64,000 nt of DNA, from NCBI GenBank assembly GCA_001295775.1, contig LJIA01000006.1, positions 62,001 to 126,000 of the forward strand. Direction: 5' to 3'. This DNA comes from a beta proteobacterium AAP99 (GTDB lineage: Bacteria > Pseudomonadota > Gammaproteobacteria > Burkholderiales > Burkholderiaceae_C). The position numbers and the translations under genes are program-made. A model generated the notes under the pieces. It ran no database searches and was not told where the DNA came from. It worked only from the letters and a program-made list of their open reading frames with translations. Positions 55,920 to 64,000 of the stretch are shown one piece after another. Every line of letters begins with the position of its first letter. Within the stretch, counting starts at the first letter, position 1.

Positions 55920-58900
55920 TCAGTCGTCCAAAAGCAGCTGAAGGATTGCGGCCAACTCTTCAGGCCGCAGCACGCGGGTAGGTGGAGTTTCTGCGCCGCT
56001 GGTTGCCCGAGCCGTTTTGGTGAGGCCGGAGTTATCCTGCCTGGGTGCAACACCGGCGGTCGACGAAGTTGAGGTGACGCGGCTCTTCGTCAAGCGGCCC
56101 AAGAACCACTTGGTCCCATCAATGAATGTCGATTCGAGGTCATATTCATTCTCGGTCGATTTGGTGTGAGTCACTTCACCAGCGAAGCCACCCACGCCAA
56201 AGCCGGTCGTGCGCGCCGTGGCGGTCAGTACATCGCCATACTGAGTCATGCTGTCGTTGCGGGTGTCGACACGGGAAACCAACATATTGCGCTGGTTCAG
56301 ATCCCAGGTGCGTTCGACGCTCCGGTATTGGTAGGGCCGCTTGATTGCCGATGCCGATGCGCAAGGCGCATGAATCGTGGCAGCGCCGGCCTGGCCTTGC
56401 TGTTGAACATCGCAGTAGGTGTAAGTCGTCATGTTCACGATGTTTTCCGCGTAGGCATCACCGGGCTTCGTGTCAGAGTCAAAGCACAGGCTGTTGACAC
56501 CAGTACTCATATCCAGCGCTGCTGCATTGGCTGTCGATGGTTTCTGTGCGCCACCCGCCATGCTCTGCGCGGTTTTGCGAACGACACGATTGCGGCCACG
56601 TGGGTCAAACAGTTCGCCATCACCCTCTATGACCTCTCGAACTGGTGCGTTGGATGACCAATTGGGTTGGTAGCGCGTAAAGGTGCACTTCGGCATGCCT
56701 GCGTAGCCTTTGCGCTGACTGAACCCATCAAGGCTCGTTGCGCTATTGACCGGCTGAAGGTACTCAGTTGTAGACACCATCATCCGGCCGTCCGCGTACG
56801 GGAAATACTTGCTGACGGACTCGAATCCCAGGCTGCCGCCACCAGAAAGATCGGCCTTTTGGCCTGAGTAGACGAACGCAGTCACTACGCCGACGCCCCC
56901 CCCATTGGGCTGCGTGGTGCCTGAAACAACCCATTGCGGAGGATGCGCGTGGTAGAGCGGCCACGTGTGAGCGGCCACCGTGGCAGCGGTCACAGGGGGG
57001 CGCGTGGGTGCATACACGCCACTCGAAACGGTTGGGTTGCCCAAGAATGCGTCAGTCGCAGTTGCGAGCGAGGCGTACCTGACCAAAGTCGAACCACGGG
57101 ACGGCGAAACCGCTTCGACCATGACATCGTTGGGTGGGCCGAGGCGCCCGTACACCGTGCCATTCGGGCCACCCGCGTCGGGCAATTTGGTAAACGACGG
57201 GCCACCGATGCCTAGAAAGTCTCCTCCCACGTATCCGGCCTGCTGAACAAGGTTGGTGGGCAAGCCGTGAGGTACGGCCTGCAACTCGATGGCCGGAAAA
57301 CCGAACGCACCTGGACTCGGCGCCACTCGAAAGCGGGTGAGATTCGCGTCTTGGTTGCCTGCGTTGCTCCATGCCAAAAAGTCTGCCAAGCCGTTTCCGT
57401 CGAGGTCCGTCTGGATGCTGCCCACAGGTCCATTTCCGAATGCGAACTGCTGGCGCCCGCCGCTGCAAAACCGATAGACCGCCTCAGACTTCAGCTGGGC
57501 AATCGGTCTGTCATCCCGACGGAAGGCAGCTCCTCCTGCCGGCCCGACACCAGTGTTGATGAATAGGGCCGATGAGCCGGGATTGGCGGACACCTCGAAG
57601 TTCACCGCAGGGTCGCCATTGCATTGGACGGTGTAGCGGGCTGCCGGATTTGTCTCGACCAGGACAATGTCTTGACGACCGTCGCCGTTGATGTCGATCA
57701 GCTGCATCTGCGGCTCGCTCAGCCCAGCGAGGTCAAGTGCATTGGACCGCTCTTCAAAGGTGCCGGAGGGCTGCTGGATCCAGCGGCTGGCCACAAACAA
57801 CAGGTCTGGGCGACCATCGCCGTTCACGTCCACCACTTCGCCGGTAGACAGGCCGGCAACCGAATCCTTGGTGCGATGATCGTTAAAGATGGGTGTAGCC
57901 ACGCTGCTTGTGATGGTCTGCCGCAGAGCGAACGTCCCGTCTCCTGCGCCCGTGTAGTACCTGAATCGCTTGAATCGATTGTTGAAGCGATCGGGGACCG
58001 AGGGGCATTGCAGCGCGCCCGGGATTTGGCGAGGTCCGCTTGTGACTGCTGGCGTTGTATTGGATTCGACGATTACAAGATCGATGAAGCCGTCGCCGTC
58101 GAAGTCTTGCCAGAACACGTCGTTGAATAGATCGAGCCGCCTGTTCGTTCCGCCAGACGGGAAGGCATCTCGATCTGTCGAGGTGCATCTGATATTCAGC
58201 GTATCGCGTGTCGAATACAGCGTGTCAGGGATCGCGTTCAATGAGTCACTTGCTGTGGCTACGAAAGCGGGCTGCTCAAGGGGCGCCGCCCCGTCGGAGC
58301 TGAGCAGTGACAACCACATGGTGACGTCACGCCGACCTAGCGGGCATCTGGCCGTATTCGTCGACTTGCAGCTCCTGATCAAATCAGCGCGGCCGTCGCC
58401 GTTGATATCAACAGCAATCGTCTCCACCGCCTCTTCGGCGGGCGCACCCGACCAGCCACCGCCAAGTTTTCGGGTCTTCAAATCCGCCGGCAAATCAGCC
58501 CGATTGAACTTGCCAGGAGTTTTCGCGTCCGCAAGATAAAGCGCAGCTTCCCACGCAACATCGCGGTGCCACACAATAAAGTCTGCCTTGCCATCACCGT
58601 TAAAGTCACCAACAATACTTCCCTGCAGACCGTCACGATTACCAAGCCACGCACCTGCGGTATCCAACCCCTGCACCACCCCTACCGCGGCAGCGCCAGA
58701 ATCCGCGTAGCGAAACGTCGTCGGTGGCAGGCAGCGCCTTCCGGCTGTGTCAAGTCGGACATTACCGGCACACTCATGGATGCTCTGTACCACAGTGCGT
58801 CCGGTTGACGACGAAATTCCCGCCGTGAGGTTATAAGTTCGAACCGCCACGCCGCCTGCCCGCTCAACAATAATTCGGGACAACATGGCAATATTTACAA

Positions 58901-59813
58901 ACTTAACCCCGTTATAAAACGTTTCGGATTTGTCTGGGCGGTTATCGTGGTATTCAAATATGACGCTATACCCTGATGTACCGCTTCCGGGTGAGCCACA
59001 GAGCCTTTCGGTAACTATGTTCCGGCCGCGGAAGTTGCAACCGTAAGTGACCCGCTGTAAGTACCATTCCCGGCCGTTGCGAGGAACTCCAGATTCCAGC
59101 ACAGTACCCCATGGTACTGTGCGATTCACATAAGAGTAATCTATGACATTACCAACACTATCGACGGTTCGCTTGAGAATCCATGCCGTTATAACCGTAG
59201 TCGGTGGTCCACCAATGTCGGGCCCGGCAACCACGACCCCATCCTCATCACCGCCAATGCGGCCGTAGTAGTTTGTCAGGCCAGCTTTCGTCTGCACGAC
59301 GAAGTAGTTTGCACCTGTATCAGCGGTGCCTCCCCAGCCGCGAATGCGTGCGAACGAGTCTGTTTCAGTTCGGTATTCGACGAAGTCAGGGTTGGTATTG
59401 CCTTGCCCTACGAGCCGCTGCCCATCCAAGCACAATGGGTCGGAGGCCAGATACTCCACTGCCCTAATGCGAGGCTTGATCGCCGGTCGGACGCCCGCAG
59501 CGGCTGGATCCGCGTCAACTTGTGTGCACCGGGTAATTTGCGATATGCCTTGAACGGCCCAGCCCACGCCGGCTGGGCCATTAACTCCACCACTGTTGTA
59601 TACCAAGGAGAGCTTGGGCTCCATCCCCGCAACGCCCGGTGGGACAGCGATGGGATAGCTGAAGATCGCTTGGCCGCTCTCGGAAACCGTCAAGCCCTGC
59701 GCAAAAGCGCTGGTTGGAAGGAATGACGTCGCAATGCAAAGCTTCGCAATCAAGCATGCGGCGACTCTCTGCAACAGGGCAGACGATTTGGCTAAACGCG
59801 TATGTTGGCTCAT
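55920..59813 (-). CDS. SpvB/TcB-like protein with FG-GAP repeats, exported
   Basis: About 1297 residues from ATG 59813 (a GTG at 59843 would add ten). The signal peptide has cleavage near AFAQG. The SpvB N-terminal domain (SESGQAIFSYPIAVPPGVAGMEP, LVYNSGGVNGPAGVGW) is followed by several FG-GAP/VCBS calcium-type repeats (DFNGDGKADF, DINGDGRADL, DVNGDGRPDL, DINGDGRQDI, DLDGNGLADF) and a TcdB-middle-like region. No ADP-ribosyltransferase domain is seen at the C-terminus. In Tc toxins such a B protein forms a hollow shell with the RHS C protein; here the partner is the next gene. Confidence 0.9.
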   Translation of the reverse strand: MSQHTRLAKSSALLQRVAACLIAKLCIATSFLPTSAFAQGLTVSESGQAIFSYPIAVPPGVAGMEPKLSLVYNSGGVNGPAGVGWAVQGISQITRCTQVDADPAAAGVRPAIKPRIRAVEYLASDPLCLDGQRLVGQGNTNPDFVEYRTETDSFARIRGWGGTADTGANYFVVQTKAGLTNYYGRIGGDEDGVVVAGPDIGGPPTTVITAWILKRTVDSVGNVIDYSYVNRTVPWGTVLESGVPRNGREWYLQRVTYGCNFRGRNIVTERLCGSPGSGTSGYSVIFEYHDNRPDKSETFYNGVKFVNIAMLSRIIVERAGGVAVRTYNLTAGISSSTGRTVVQSIHECAGNVRLDTAGRRCLPPTTFRYADSGAAAVGVVQGLDTAGAWLGNRDGLQGSIVGDFNGDGKADFIVWHRDVAWEAALYLADAKTPGKFNRADLPADLKTRKLGGGWSGAPAEEAVETIAVDINGDGRADLIRSCKSTNTARCPLGRRDVTMWLSLLSSDGAAPLEQPAFVATASDSLNAIPDTLYSTRDTLNIRCTSTDRDAFPSGGTNRRLDLFNDVFWQDFDGDGFIDLVIVESNTTPAVTSGPRQIPGALQCPSVPDRFNNRFKRFRYYTGAGDGTFALRQTITSSVATPIFNDHRTKDSVAGLSTGEVVDVNGDGRPDLLFVASRWIQQPSGTFEERSNALDLAGLSEPQMQLIDINGDGRQDIVLVETNPAARYTVQCNGDPAVNFEVSANPGSSALFINTGVGPAGGAAFRRDDRPIAQLKSEAVYRFCSGGRQQFAFGNGPVGSIQTDLDGNGLADFLAWSNAGNQDANLTRFRVAPSPGAFGFPAIELQAVPHGLPTNLVQQAGYVGGDFLGIGGPSFTKLPDAGGPNGTVYGRLGPPNDVMVEAVSPSRGSTLVRYASLATATDAFLGNPTVSSGVYAPTRPPVTAATVAAHTWPLYHAHPPQWVVSGTTQPNGGGVGVVTAFVYSGQKADLSGGGSLGFESVSKYFPYADGRMMVSTTEYLQPVNSATSLDGFSQRKGYAGMPKCTFTRYQPNWSSNAPVREVIEGDGELFDPRGRNRVVRKTAQSMAGGAQKPSTANAAALDMSTGVNSLCFDSDTKPGDAYAENIVNMTTYTYCDVQQQGQAGAATIHAPCASASAIKRPYQYRSVERTWDLNQRNMLVSRVDTRNDSMTQYGDVLTATARTTGFGVGGFAGEVTHTKSTENEYDLESTFIDGTKWFLGRLTKSRVTSTSSTAGVAPRQDNSGLTKTARATSGAETPPTRVLRPEELAAILQLLLDD

Positions 59814-59888
59814 TGAATTTGCAAGTTCAGTAGCGACGGCCACTTGAAAATCGGGAAGACACTAGCTCACAGCGGAATAGGCTGGTTG

Positions 59889-60230
59889 TTAGTGAATAAG
59901 CATTACGTAACCAGGCGTCGGCGCACTTTCGTAGGTGGGAAAAGAGCTGCATGAAGCTGCATCCAAGTAAACAGTTACATCCTTACCCGTTGCTACTGCA
60001 GTGGTTGCAATTGCATGCCACGTCCGGCAAGTTGCAGGGCTAATGCCGCGCCACTCAGAGCTTACGTTGCAAAGCATTTGATGATCGCCTCGCCAACTAC
60101 CAAGGATGTATAGCGCCCCGCCTCCATTCACCCAGACATGCGAGATCTTTCCACTGCACCACTGCGGCGCAGCAGCAGCAGGCGTCACCTGCGCGACTAT
60201 TCCTACTGCGATCAATAATGTCTTGACCAT
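59889..60230 (-). CDS. Small exported cysteine protein G
   Basis: A 113-residue protein. The ATG at 60230 has GGGAG nine bases upstream and gives a proper signal peptide (MVKTLLIAVGIVAQVTPAAA); the frame continues upstream into protein H without a better start. Four cysteines (WCSGK, MLCNVS, TCRTW, SCSSF). The C-terminal half pairs with protein B. It lies upstream of the SpvB-like gene. Confidence 0.75.
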   Translation of the reverse strand: MVKTLLIAVGIVAQVTPAAAAPQWCSGKISHVWVNGGGALYILGSWRGDHQMLCNVSSEWRGISPATCRTWHAIATTAVATGKDVTVYLDAASCSSFPTYESAPTPGYVMLIH

Positions 60231-60324
60231 ACGATGCACTCCCACCATTCCATGCGAGGTTCTGGTTTGTGCCACGGTGCACTTTCCGGTTTGCGCAGCG
60301 GGGTTCATAGCAAGAACGGTTTCC

Positions 60325-60672
60325 TTAAGGTAGTTCGACGAAGTACGCAGAAGACTGCAGCGACCAACTGCCAATATCTGCGCAGGCATTCAGATTGCGG
60401 TAGTAAGTTCTAACAGTTTGTCGTTGAGATCGAGCAACAACCAGACTTGCGTACATAGTTCGACACGCCTGTGGAATAATTTCAAACGTACCTTTATCAG
60501 CTGTGCTGCAAATGGCGTGTATAGGCGTTTGTCCTTCTTGCGCGATGAACACCCATCCATATTCATTTACACCGAGATAACTTAAGGGTGCCGCGCACCA
60601 GACCGCACTAAAGGTCGGTGCAGATGCAACGAGCAGACATGTAAGCCACAAGCGCTGAAGCACTTTGTTCAC
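60325..60672 (-). CDS. Small exported cysteine protein H
   Basis: A 115-residue protein. The GTG at 60672 follows GGAGTCAATC and gives signal peptide MNKVLQRLWLTCLLVASAP. Four cysteines (VWCAAP, AICSTA, ACRTMY, ACADIG), helix YASLVVARSQRQ and strand TVRTYY, ending SAYFVELP. It is the first recognisable gene of the island's minus-strand array. Confidence 0.72.
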   Translation of the reverse strand: MNKVLQRLWLTCLLVASAPTFSAVWCAAPLSYLGVNEYGWVFIAQEGQTPIHAICSTADKGTFEIIPQACRTMYASLVVARSQRQTVRTYYRNLNACADIGSWSLQSSAYFVELP

Positions 60673-62020
60673 GATTGACTCCGGACCGAAGGAGCGCGGC
60701 AGCCGGAGCACGTCGCACTTTTGGGGGTGGCAACTCTCGAATTGGTTTGGGTTTTCACGCGTCGGCGCGGTAGCAGTTGAAGTCGGTGCAAATCGCCTTC
60801 ACGACTCGCCACTTGCTCAACCAACGCGATTCGGCCCTGGGACGCCCAAGACGCCTCAGTGATGCACCTGAAGCTGCAAATCAGACTTTGCGCCGAAGGC
60901 TCAGTCCAACTACGCCCTGCGCCAGCAAACTGCTGAACAGCCTTTGAGTGCCAAGCGCGGCATGCAAGGCGTTGCAAGAGCAGCGACAGGCAGGTCGCTT
61001 CGTTGCGTGACGTCGCATCCATGCGCCACCTGAGCGCGCGTGGCAGCGCAAGCGAAGTGCTGAACATGTTCATTCCGTTCTTGTGGTGCGCTCGGCTTGC
61101 CCTGTGAGGCCCCGATTAGCGAAGCGCGGGCGCACTCTAGCGGCACCTCCGATGCCCATCCACATTGAGGTTGCCGCGCGACAGGGCTCGGGAAATCTCG
61201 AATAGCTTCGCAGTTTTCCCCTTCGGATCAGTCACTTAGCGTTGTTCGATGCGGATGAGGAGCTCGCAGGTCGGCGGCTTGGATCACGCAAAAGTGGGAT
61301 CACCAATGCGCCGCGGGCAACCGTGCAACACGTCTCTTTTCGCAGGCGTTTGTCGCCTCGTGAACTGAACTTGGGCATACAGGCCGACAAGTTGGTTGAG
61401 CTTTGCGGGTCGCGCAAGCGGTGCCACCTCTCAGCTTCGCTTGAGCCGCTCATGCCCCTGCGCCAAGGGTGCGGTCACGTACTGCACGACGTCCGCGACA
61501 CGGTCGCTCGTAGGCACGCCAGTCTCGCGTTTGATCGCGGGGGTCAGTTCTCAGGCGATAGTGGACGGCTATCGCTTGGAGTGGCAGTTTGCAGCTGTAC
61601 ACACAGTGCCGGAGCCGGCTAGGTCTAGCCAGCGCGAAGCACGCCAATCAGAGACTGCCTCGCAGGGCGGCTGCGAGTACGCGTCGTTGTCCAGTGGCTC
61701 GCCACTCAGGCTTTGTCGCAAGTGTTGGCGCTGAAGTCGCGTCGATGCGACCAGGTATGTTGGGTTCGGCGCACCCCGGTGCTGCTTGCGGTTGCGCCGC
61801 GCCTGCACCGCGCTGCAGATCGTTCCATGCAGAGCTTCGGAGACCGACCAGGAAAAGCTTCGCCTTTGAAGACGTATCTCTAGCCGCGCCGACCCAAAAT
61901 GCGAGGCATAGTCGCGGAATGATGGGGTGAGGAAAAGTCCCCAAAACTCCCCATTCGTGGTGGCATCAGGTCGCGTAGATGGGTGCAGCGGGCGCTCTGG
62001 CACACGGAGCATCTGCAGCA
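60673..62020. other. 1.35-kb gene-poor right end of the island
   Basis: Short frames on both strands run here, but none has a recognisable family, signal peptide or good ribosome site. It presumably contains the promoter for the small-protein/SpvB/RHS genes. An integrase gene would be expected near this end and none can be read, so this may be decayed sequence. A partial arm-like repeat is at 61934-61954. Confidence 0.5.
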
Positions 62021-62042
62021 GAGTCCCCCAAAAGTCCCCACG
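62021..62042 (+). repeat. Terminal element of the island, right copy
   Basis: 22 bases identical to 38408-38429, lying 56 bp inside the right att repeat. Candidate recombinase arm site. Confidence 0.7.
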
Positions 62043-62044
62043 AA

Positions 62045-62083
62045 CAAAAAAGGACTTAGAGAGCTAGGCTCGCTAAGTCCTTG
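62045..62083 (-). terminator. Intrinsic terminator of tRNA-Arg supplied by the island
   Basis: A 10-bp stem (AAGGACTTAG with CTAAGTCCTT) followed on the minus strand by TTTTTT. It ends the tRNA-Arg transcript and replaces the ancestral hairpin now at 38221-38268. Confidence 0.85.
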
Positions 62084-62098
62084 ATTTACAACACTAAA

Positions 62099-62145
62099 TT
62101 TGGCGCGGCTGGCAGGATTCGAACCCACGACCCCTTGGTTCGTAG
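62099..62145 (-). repeat. Right attachment site within tRNA-Arg(ACG)
   Basis: Identical over 47 bases to 38266-38312. It covers the 3' half of the intact tRNA from anticodon loop to CCA and two flanking bases. Confidence 0.93.
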
Positions 62146-62177
62146 CCAAGTACTCTATCCAACTGAGCTACAGCCGC
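62101..62177 (-). tRNA. tRNA-Arg (anticodon ACG)
   Basis: Cloverleaf on the minus strand with acceptor GCGGCTG/CAGCCGC, anticodon stem CTTGG/CCAAG around CTACGAA (anticodon ACG), T-loop GTTCGAAT and encoded CCA. Its 3' half is contributed by the island's att site. Confidence 0.97.
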
Positions 62178-62364
62178 AGAAGATGAGACTATATCACATC
62201 TTTCCGGCCCGGGTCCGCAGGTGGAGTGGTCCCTGCATGTGGCGCCCGAGGCAATGCTCAAGAGGGGTTCATCGGCCTGACACGCTCGCGCAATGGCGGC
62301 GTCACCCGCGGAGGCGATTCTGTCACTGGAGAGACATGGAACCAGTGACGGGAGAAGCCCAGTA

Positions 62365-63216
62365 ATGATTGATCTGCATGCCGCGATCCGCCCGGCCAGC
62401 CTCGAAGGGGCCGAATCCACCGAGCGTCCTCGTGCCGCGCTGCTCAAGGCGCCGGCCGCACCCGCTGTGGATGCGGGCCTGCCGATCGTGCGTCTGGCTG
62501 AAACCGAAGCGGAACTGACCGCCGCGCAGCGCCTGCGCTACGACATCTTCGCCAACGAGTACGGCGCGCACCTCGCCACGCCGGTGCCCGGGCTGGACAT
62601 CGACCCCTACGACACCTGGTGCGATCACCTGATCGCGATCGATCCGCCGACGCAGCGCGTCATCGGCTGCTATCGCATGCTGCCCATGCCGTCGGCGGCT
62701 TCGGTGGGCTCGTGCTACATGAGCGAGCAGTTCTTCGTGACCCGCCTGGCTCGGCTCGCGCCGGAGCTGGTGGAGTTTGGACGTACCTGCGTGCACCCGG
62801 ACTACCGCAACACCGCCACCCTGCTCGCACTCTGGAGCGGGCTGGCACGCTACATGAAGGCGCGTGGGCTGCGCTACGCGATCGGCTGTGCCAGCGTGAG
62901 CCTGGCGGATGGCGGCGCCAACGCGCGCGCCACCTGGGCCGCCCTGGGTGGCCAGCAGTTCGGCAGCGCGGGGATTGATGAGGTGAACGAGGTGTTTCCG
63001 ATCACCCGCTTTCCGGTGCCGCTGGAGCGCAGTGAAGCCAAGGCCGTCCCTGCCAACGGCATCGTGCCGCCGCTGATCGCGGGCTATCGCAAGCTCGGCG
63101 CAAAGCTGATCGGCATGCCCGCCTGGGATGCAGAGTTCAACACGGCCGACTTTCCGATGCTCTTCGATCTCAAGGAACTGCCGGCGCGCTACGCGAAGCA
63201 CTTCGGTCTGGTCTGA
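62365..63216 (+). CDS. olsB: OlsB-type ornithine N-acyltransferase (GNAT fold)
   Basis: A 283-residue protein that would transfer an acyl group from acyl-ACP to ornithine in ornithine-lipid synthesis. It has the OlsB pattern QRLRYDIFANEYGAHL, a DTWCDHLIAID segment, VEFGRTCVHPDYRN and LWSGLARYMKARGLRYAIGCAS. ATG 62365 follows GGGAGAAG; the frame is open upstream to 62293. The family name is from motif recall; related haemolysin-like acyltransferases cannot be excluded. Confidence 0.82.
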   Translation: MIDLHAAIRPASLEGAESTERPRAALLKAPAAPAVDAGLPIVRLAETEAELTAAQRLRYDIFANEYGAHLATPVPGLDIDPYDTWCDHLIAIDPPTQRVIGCYRMLPMPSAASVGSCYMSEQFFVTRLARLAPELVEFGRTCVHPDYRNTATLLALWSGLARYMKARGLRYAIGCASVSLADGGANARATWAALGGQQFGSAGIDEVNEVFPITRFPVPLERSEAKAVPANGIVPPLIAGYRKLGAKLIGMPAWDAEFNTADFPMLFDLKELPARYAKHFGLV

Positions 63217-63228
63217 CACCGCATCGGA

Positions 63229-64000
63229 TCAGCGCCGCCGCGCCTCGATGACGCCCTTGATCTCCGTCACCGCCAGCAGGGCCTTGTCCAGCTGGCCGCC
63301 GCTGGCAATCTGCACTGTGAAGAGCATGCGCGCCTGACCGCGGCTGCTCTGCGTGTTGACTGCGGTGACATTGATGCGCTCGCGCGCAAACACCTCCGAG
63401 ATGTCACGCAGCAGGCCCTGCCGATCCGCTGCCAGCACGCGCACGTCGGCGGCGTAGCTGGCGTCTGCCTGGTTGCCCCAGGCGCACTCGATTACACGAT
63501 CAGCATCCTTGCGCTGCAGGTTGCGGAAGTTCGAGCAGCTCGTGCGATGGATGGATACGCCCTTGCCGCGAGTGATGAAGCCTGCAATTTCATCGGGCGG
63601 CGCCGGGCGGCAGCAGCGCGCAAGCTGCGTCATCACGTCCACGCCGACCACGAGCACTGAGCTCTTGGTGGCCTTGCGTGCCTCGGACAAGCCCTCCAGC
63701 CGCGCCTTGATTGCGGCGTCCGGGTCGTCTTCCTTGGGCGCCTCGAAGGCGGCTTCGATCGAGCGGGCGTGAAAGTCCGGCTTGCTGGCCGCAACCCACA
63801 GATCGTCCGGCTTCTCGAAGCCCATGCGGCTGGCGAGCTCCTGCAGATTGATGGCTGTCTTGCCCAGCCGTGCCAGCTCCTTTTCCACCAGCGCCCGGCC
63901 GGTGGCCTGCGCCTCTTCCAGCTCGCGGGCGTTGAACCAGGCGCGTACCTTGGAGCGTGAGCGCGGGCTGGCCAGATAGCCCAGCTCGTGGTTCAGCCAG
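63229..64000 (-). CDS. relA: RelA/SpoT-family (p)ppGpp synthetase, C-terminal part (5' end outside window)
   Basis: The last ~257 residues of a RelA-type alarmone synthetase. The frame is open to the window edge and begins WLNHELGYLASPRSRSK, the segment after the TGS domain. Visible are the helical region, the conserved-cysteine region (LARCCRPAPPDEIAGFITRG, then GVSIHRTSCSNF) and a C-terminal ACT domain (VLAADRQGLLRDISEVFARE). RelA is favoured over SpoT by the ACT sequence and end IEARRR, but the catalytic half is not visible. Confidence 0.88.
   Translation of the reverse strand, partial: WLNHELGYLASPRSRSKVRAWFNARELEEAQATGRALVEKELARLGKTAINLQELASRMGFEKPDDLWVAASKPDFHARSIEAAFEAPKEDDPDAAIKARLEGLSEARKATKSSVLVVGVDVMTQLARCCRPAPPDEIAGFITRGKGVSIHRTSCSNFRNLQRKDADRVIECAWGNQADASYAADVRVLAADRQGLLRDISEVFARERINVTAVNTQSSRGQARMLFTVQIASGGQLDKALLAVTEIKGVIEARRR

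Larger units (their letters stand above)
38266..62145. mobile_element. Genomic island integrated at tRNA-Arg(ACG), ~23.9 kb
   Basis: Bounded by the 47-bp direct repeats, with the complete tRNA at the right end. All recognisable genes inside are on the minus strand: a type II secretion-like operon, small exported proteins, an RHS and an SpvB-like protein. Base composition is visibly less GC-rich than the sox and cox regions, most clearly at 48.1-52.5 kb and 58-60.7 kb. A shared 22-bp element lies inside each end (38408-38429 and 62021-62042). No integrase gene is recognisable, so the element is probably immobile now or depends on a helper. Confidence 0.85.

Noticed and set aside
60669-61622. 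Several 70-135 residue frames in the gene-poor island end
   Set aside because: No recognisable motif, signal peptide or ribosome site, and frames overlap on both strands.

Overview
The window looks like chromosome from a high-GC betaproteobacterium, most likely Burkholderiales. The reasons are the codon use, dense gene packing with many 4-base ATGA overlaps, a complete sox thiosulfate-oxidation operon, a form II carbon-monoxide-dehydrogenase-like cluster and an OlsB-type acyltransferase. The species cannot be fixed from sequence alone. The two ends cut through genes: an ABC permease on the left and a RelA-type (p)ppGpp synthetase on the right.

Layout. 1-2242 (minus): permease and double ATPase of a BMP/nucleoside-type ABC importer. 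2504-11317 (plus): molybdenum hydroxylase operon coxS-coxL-coxM-coxD(MoxR)-degenerate HD-GYP-coxE(VWA)-coxG, then an XdhC/CoxF-like gene. 11461-28289: mixed housekeeping and accessory genes. These include an M61 peptidase, four exported amidohydrolases, a beta-barrel protein, a histidine kinase broken by an in-frame TAG, a GNAT protein, a SOUL haem-binding protein, a ChaA antiporter, a DUF3299-like protein and glyoxalase I. 28344-28433 (minus): tRNA-Ser(UGA). 28463-36928 (minus): sox operon in transcription order ArsR regulator, soxC, soxD, soxY, soxZ, soxA, soxX, TlpA-like thioredoxin, soxB, small thioredoxin. A DedA-rhodanese fusion is divergent from it.

38266-62145 is a genomic island of about 24 kb inserted in tRNA-Arg(ACG). 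The intact tRNA lies at the right end and a 47-bp copy of its 3' half, ending in the anticodon loop, lies at the left end. All recognisable island genes are on the minus strand. In transcription order they are two small exported cysteine-containing proteins, a signal-peptide-bearing SpvB/TcB-like giant protein, a signal-peptide-bearing RHS (TcC-like) protein with a variable C-terminal tail, a membrane protein placed like an immunity protein, six more small exported cysteine-containing proteins, and a compact type II secretion-like operon. That operon encodes PilO-like and GspC/PilP-like proteins, a lipoprotein secretin with a C-terminal cohesin-like domain, four pseudopilins, GspF, GspE and two small assembly proteins. 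No integrase or prepilin peptidase is visible.

Interpretation. The island reads as a mobile export module. The giant TcB/TcC-like pair and eight small exported proteins all carry Sec signals, and the last small-protein gene is only 27 bp from the secretion operon. My inference is that the small proteins and/or the TcB/TcC-like pair are substrates of the dedicated type II-like machine. The core chromosome around it suggests a chemolithotrophic or mixotrophic lifestyle based on thiosulfate and possibly another molybdenum-hydroxylase substrate.
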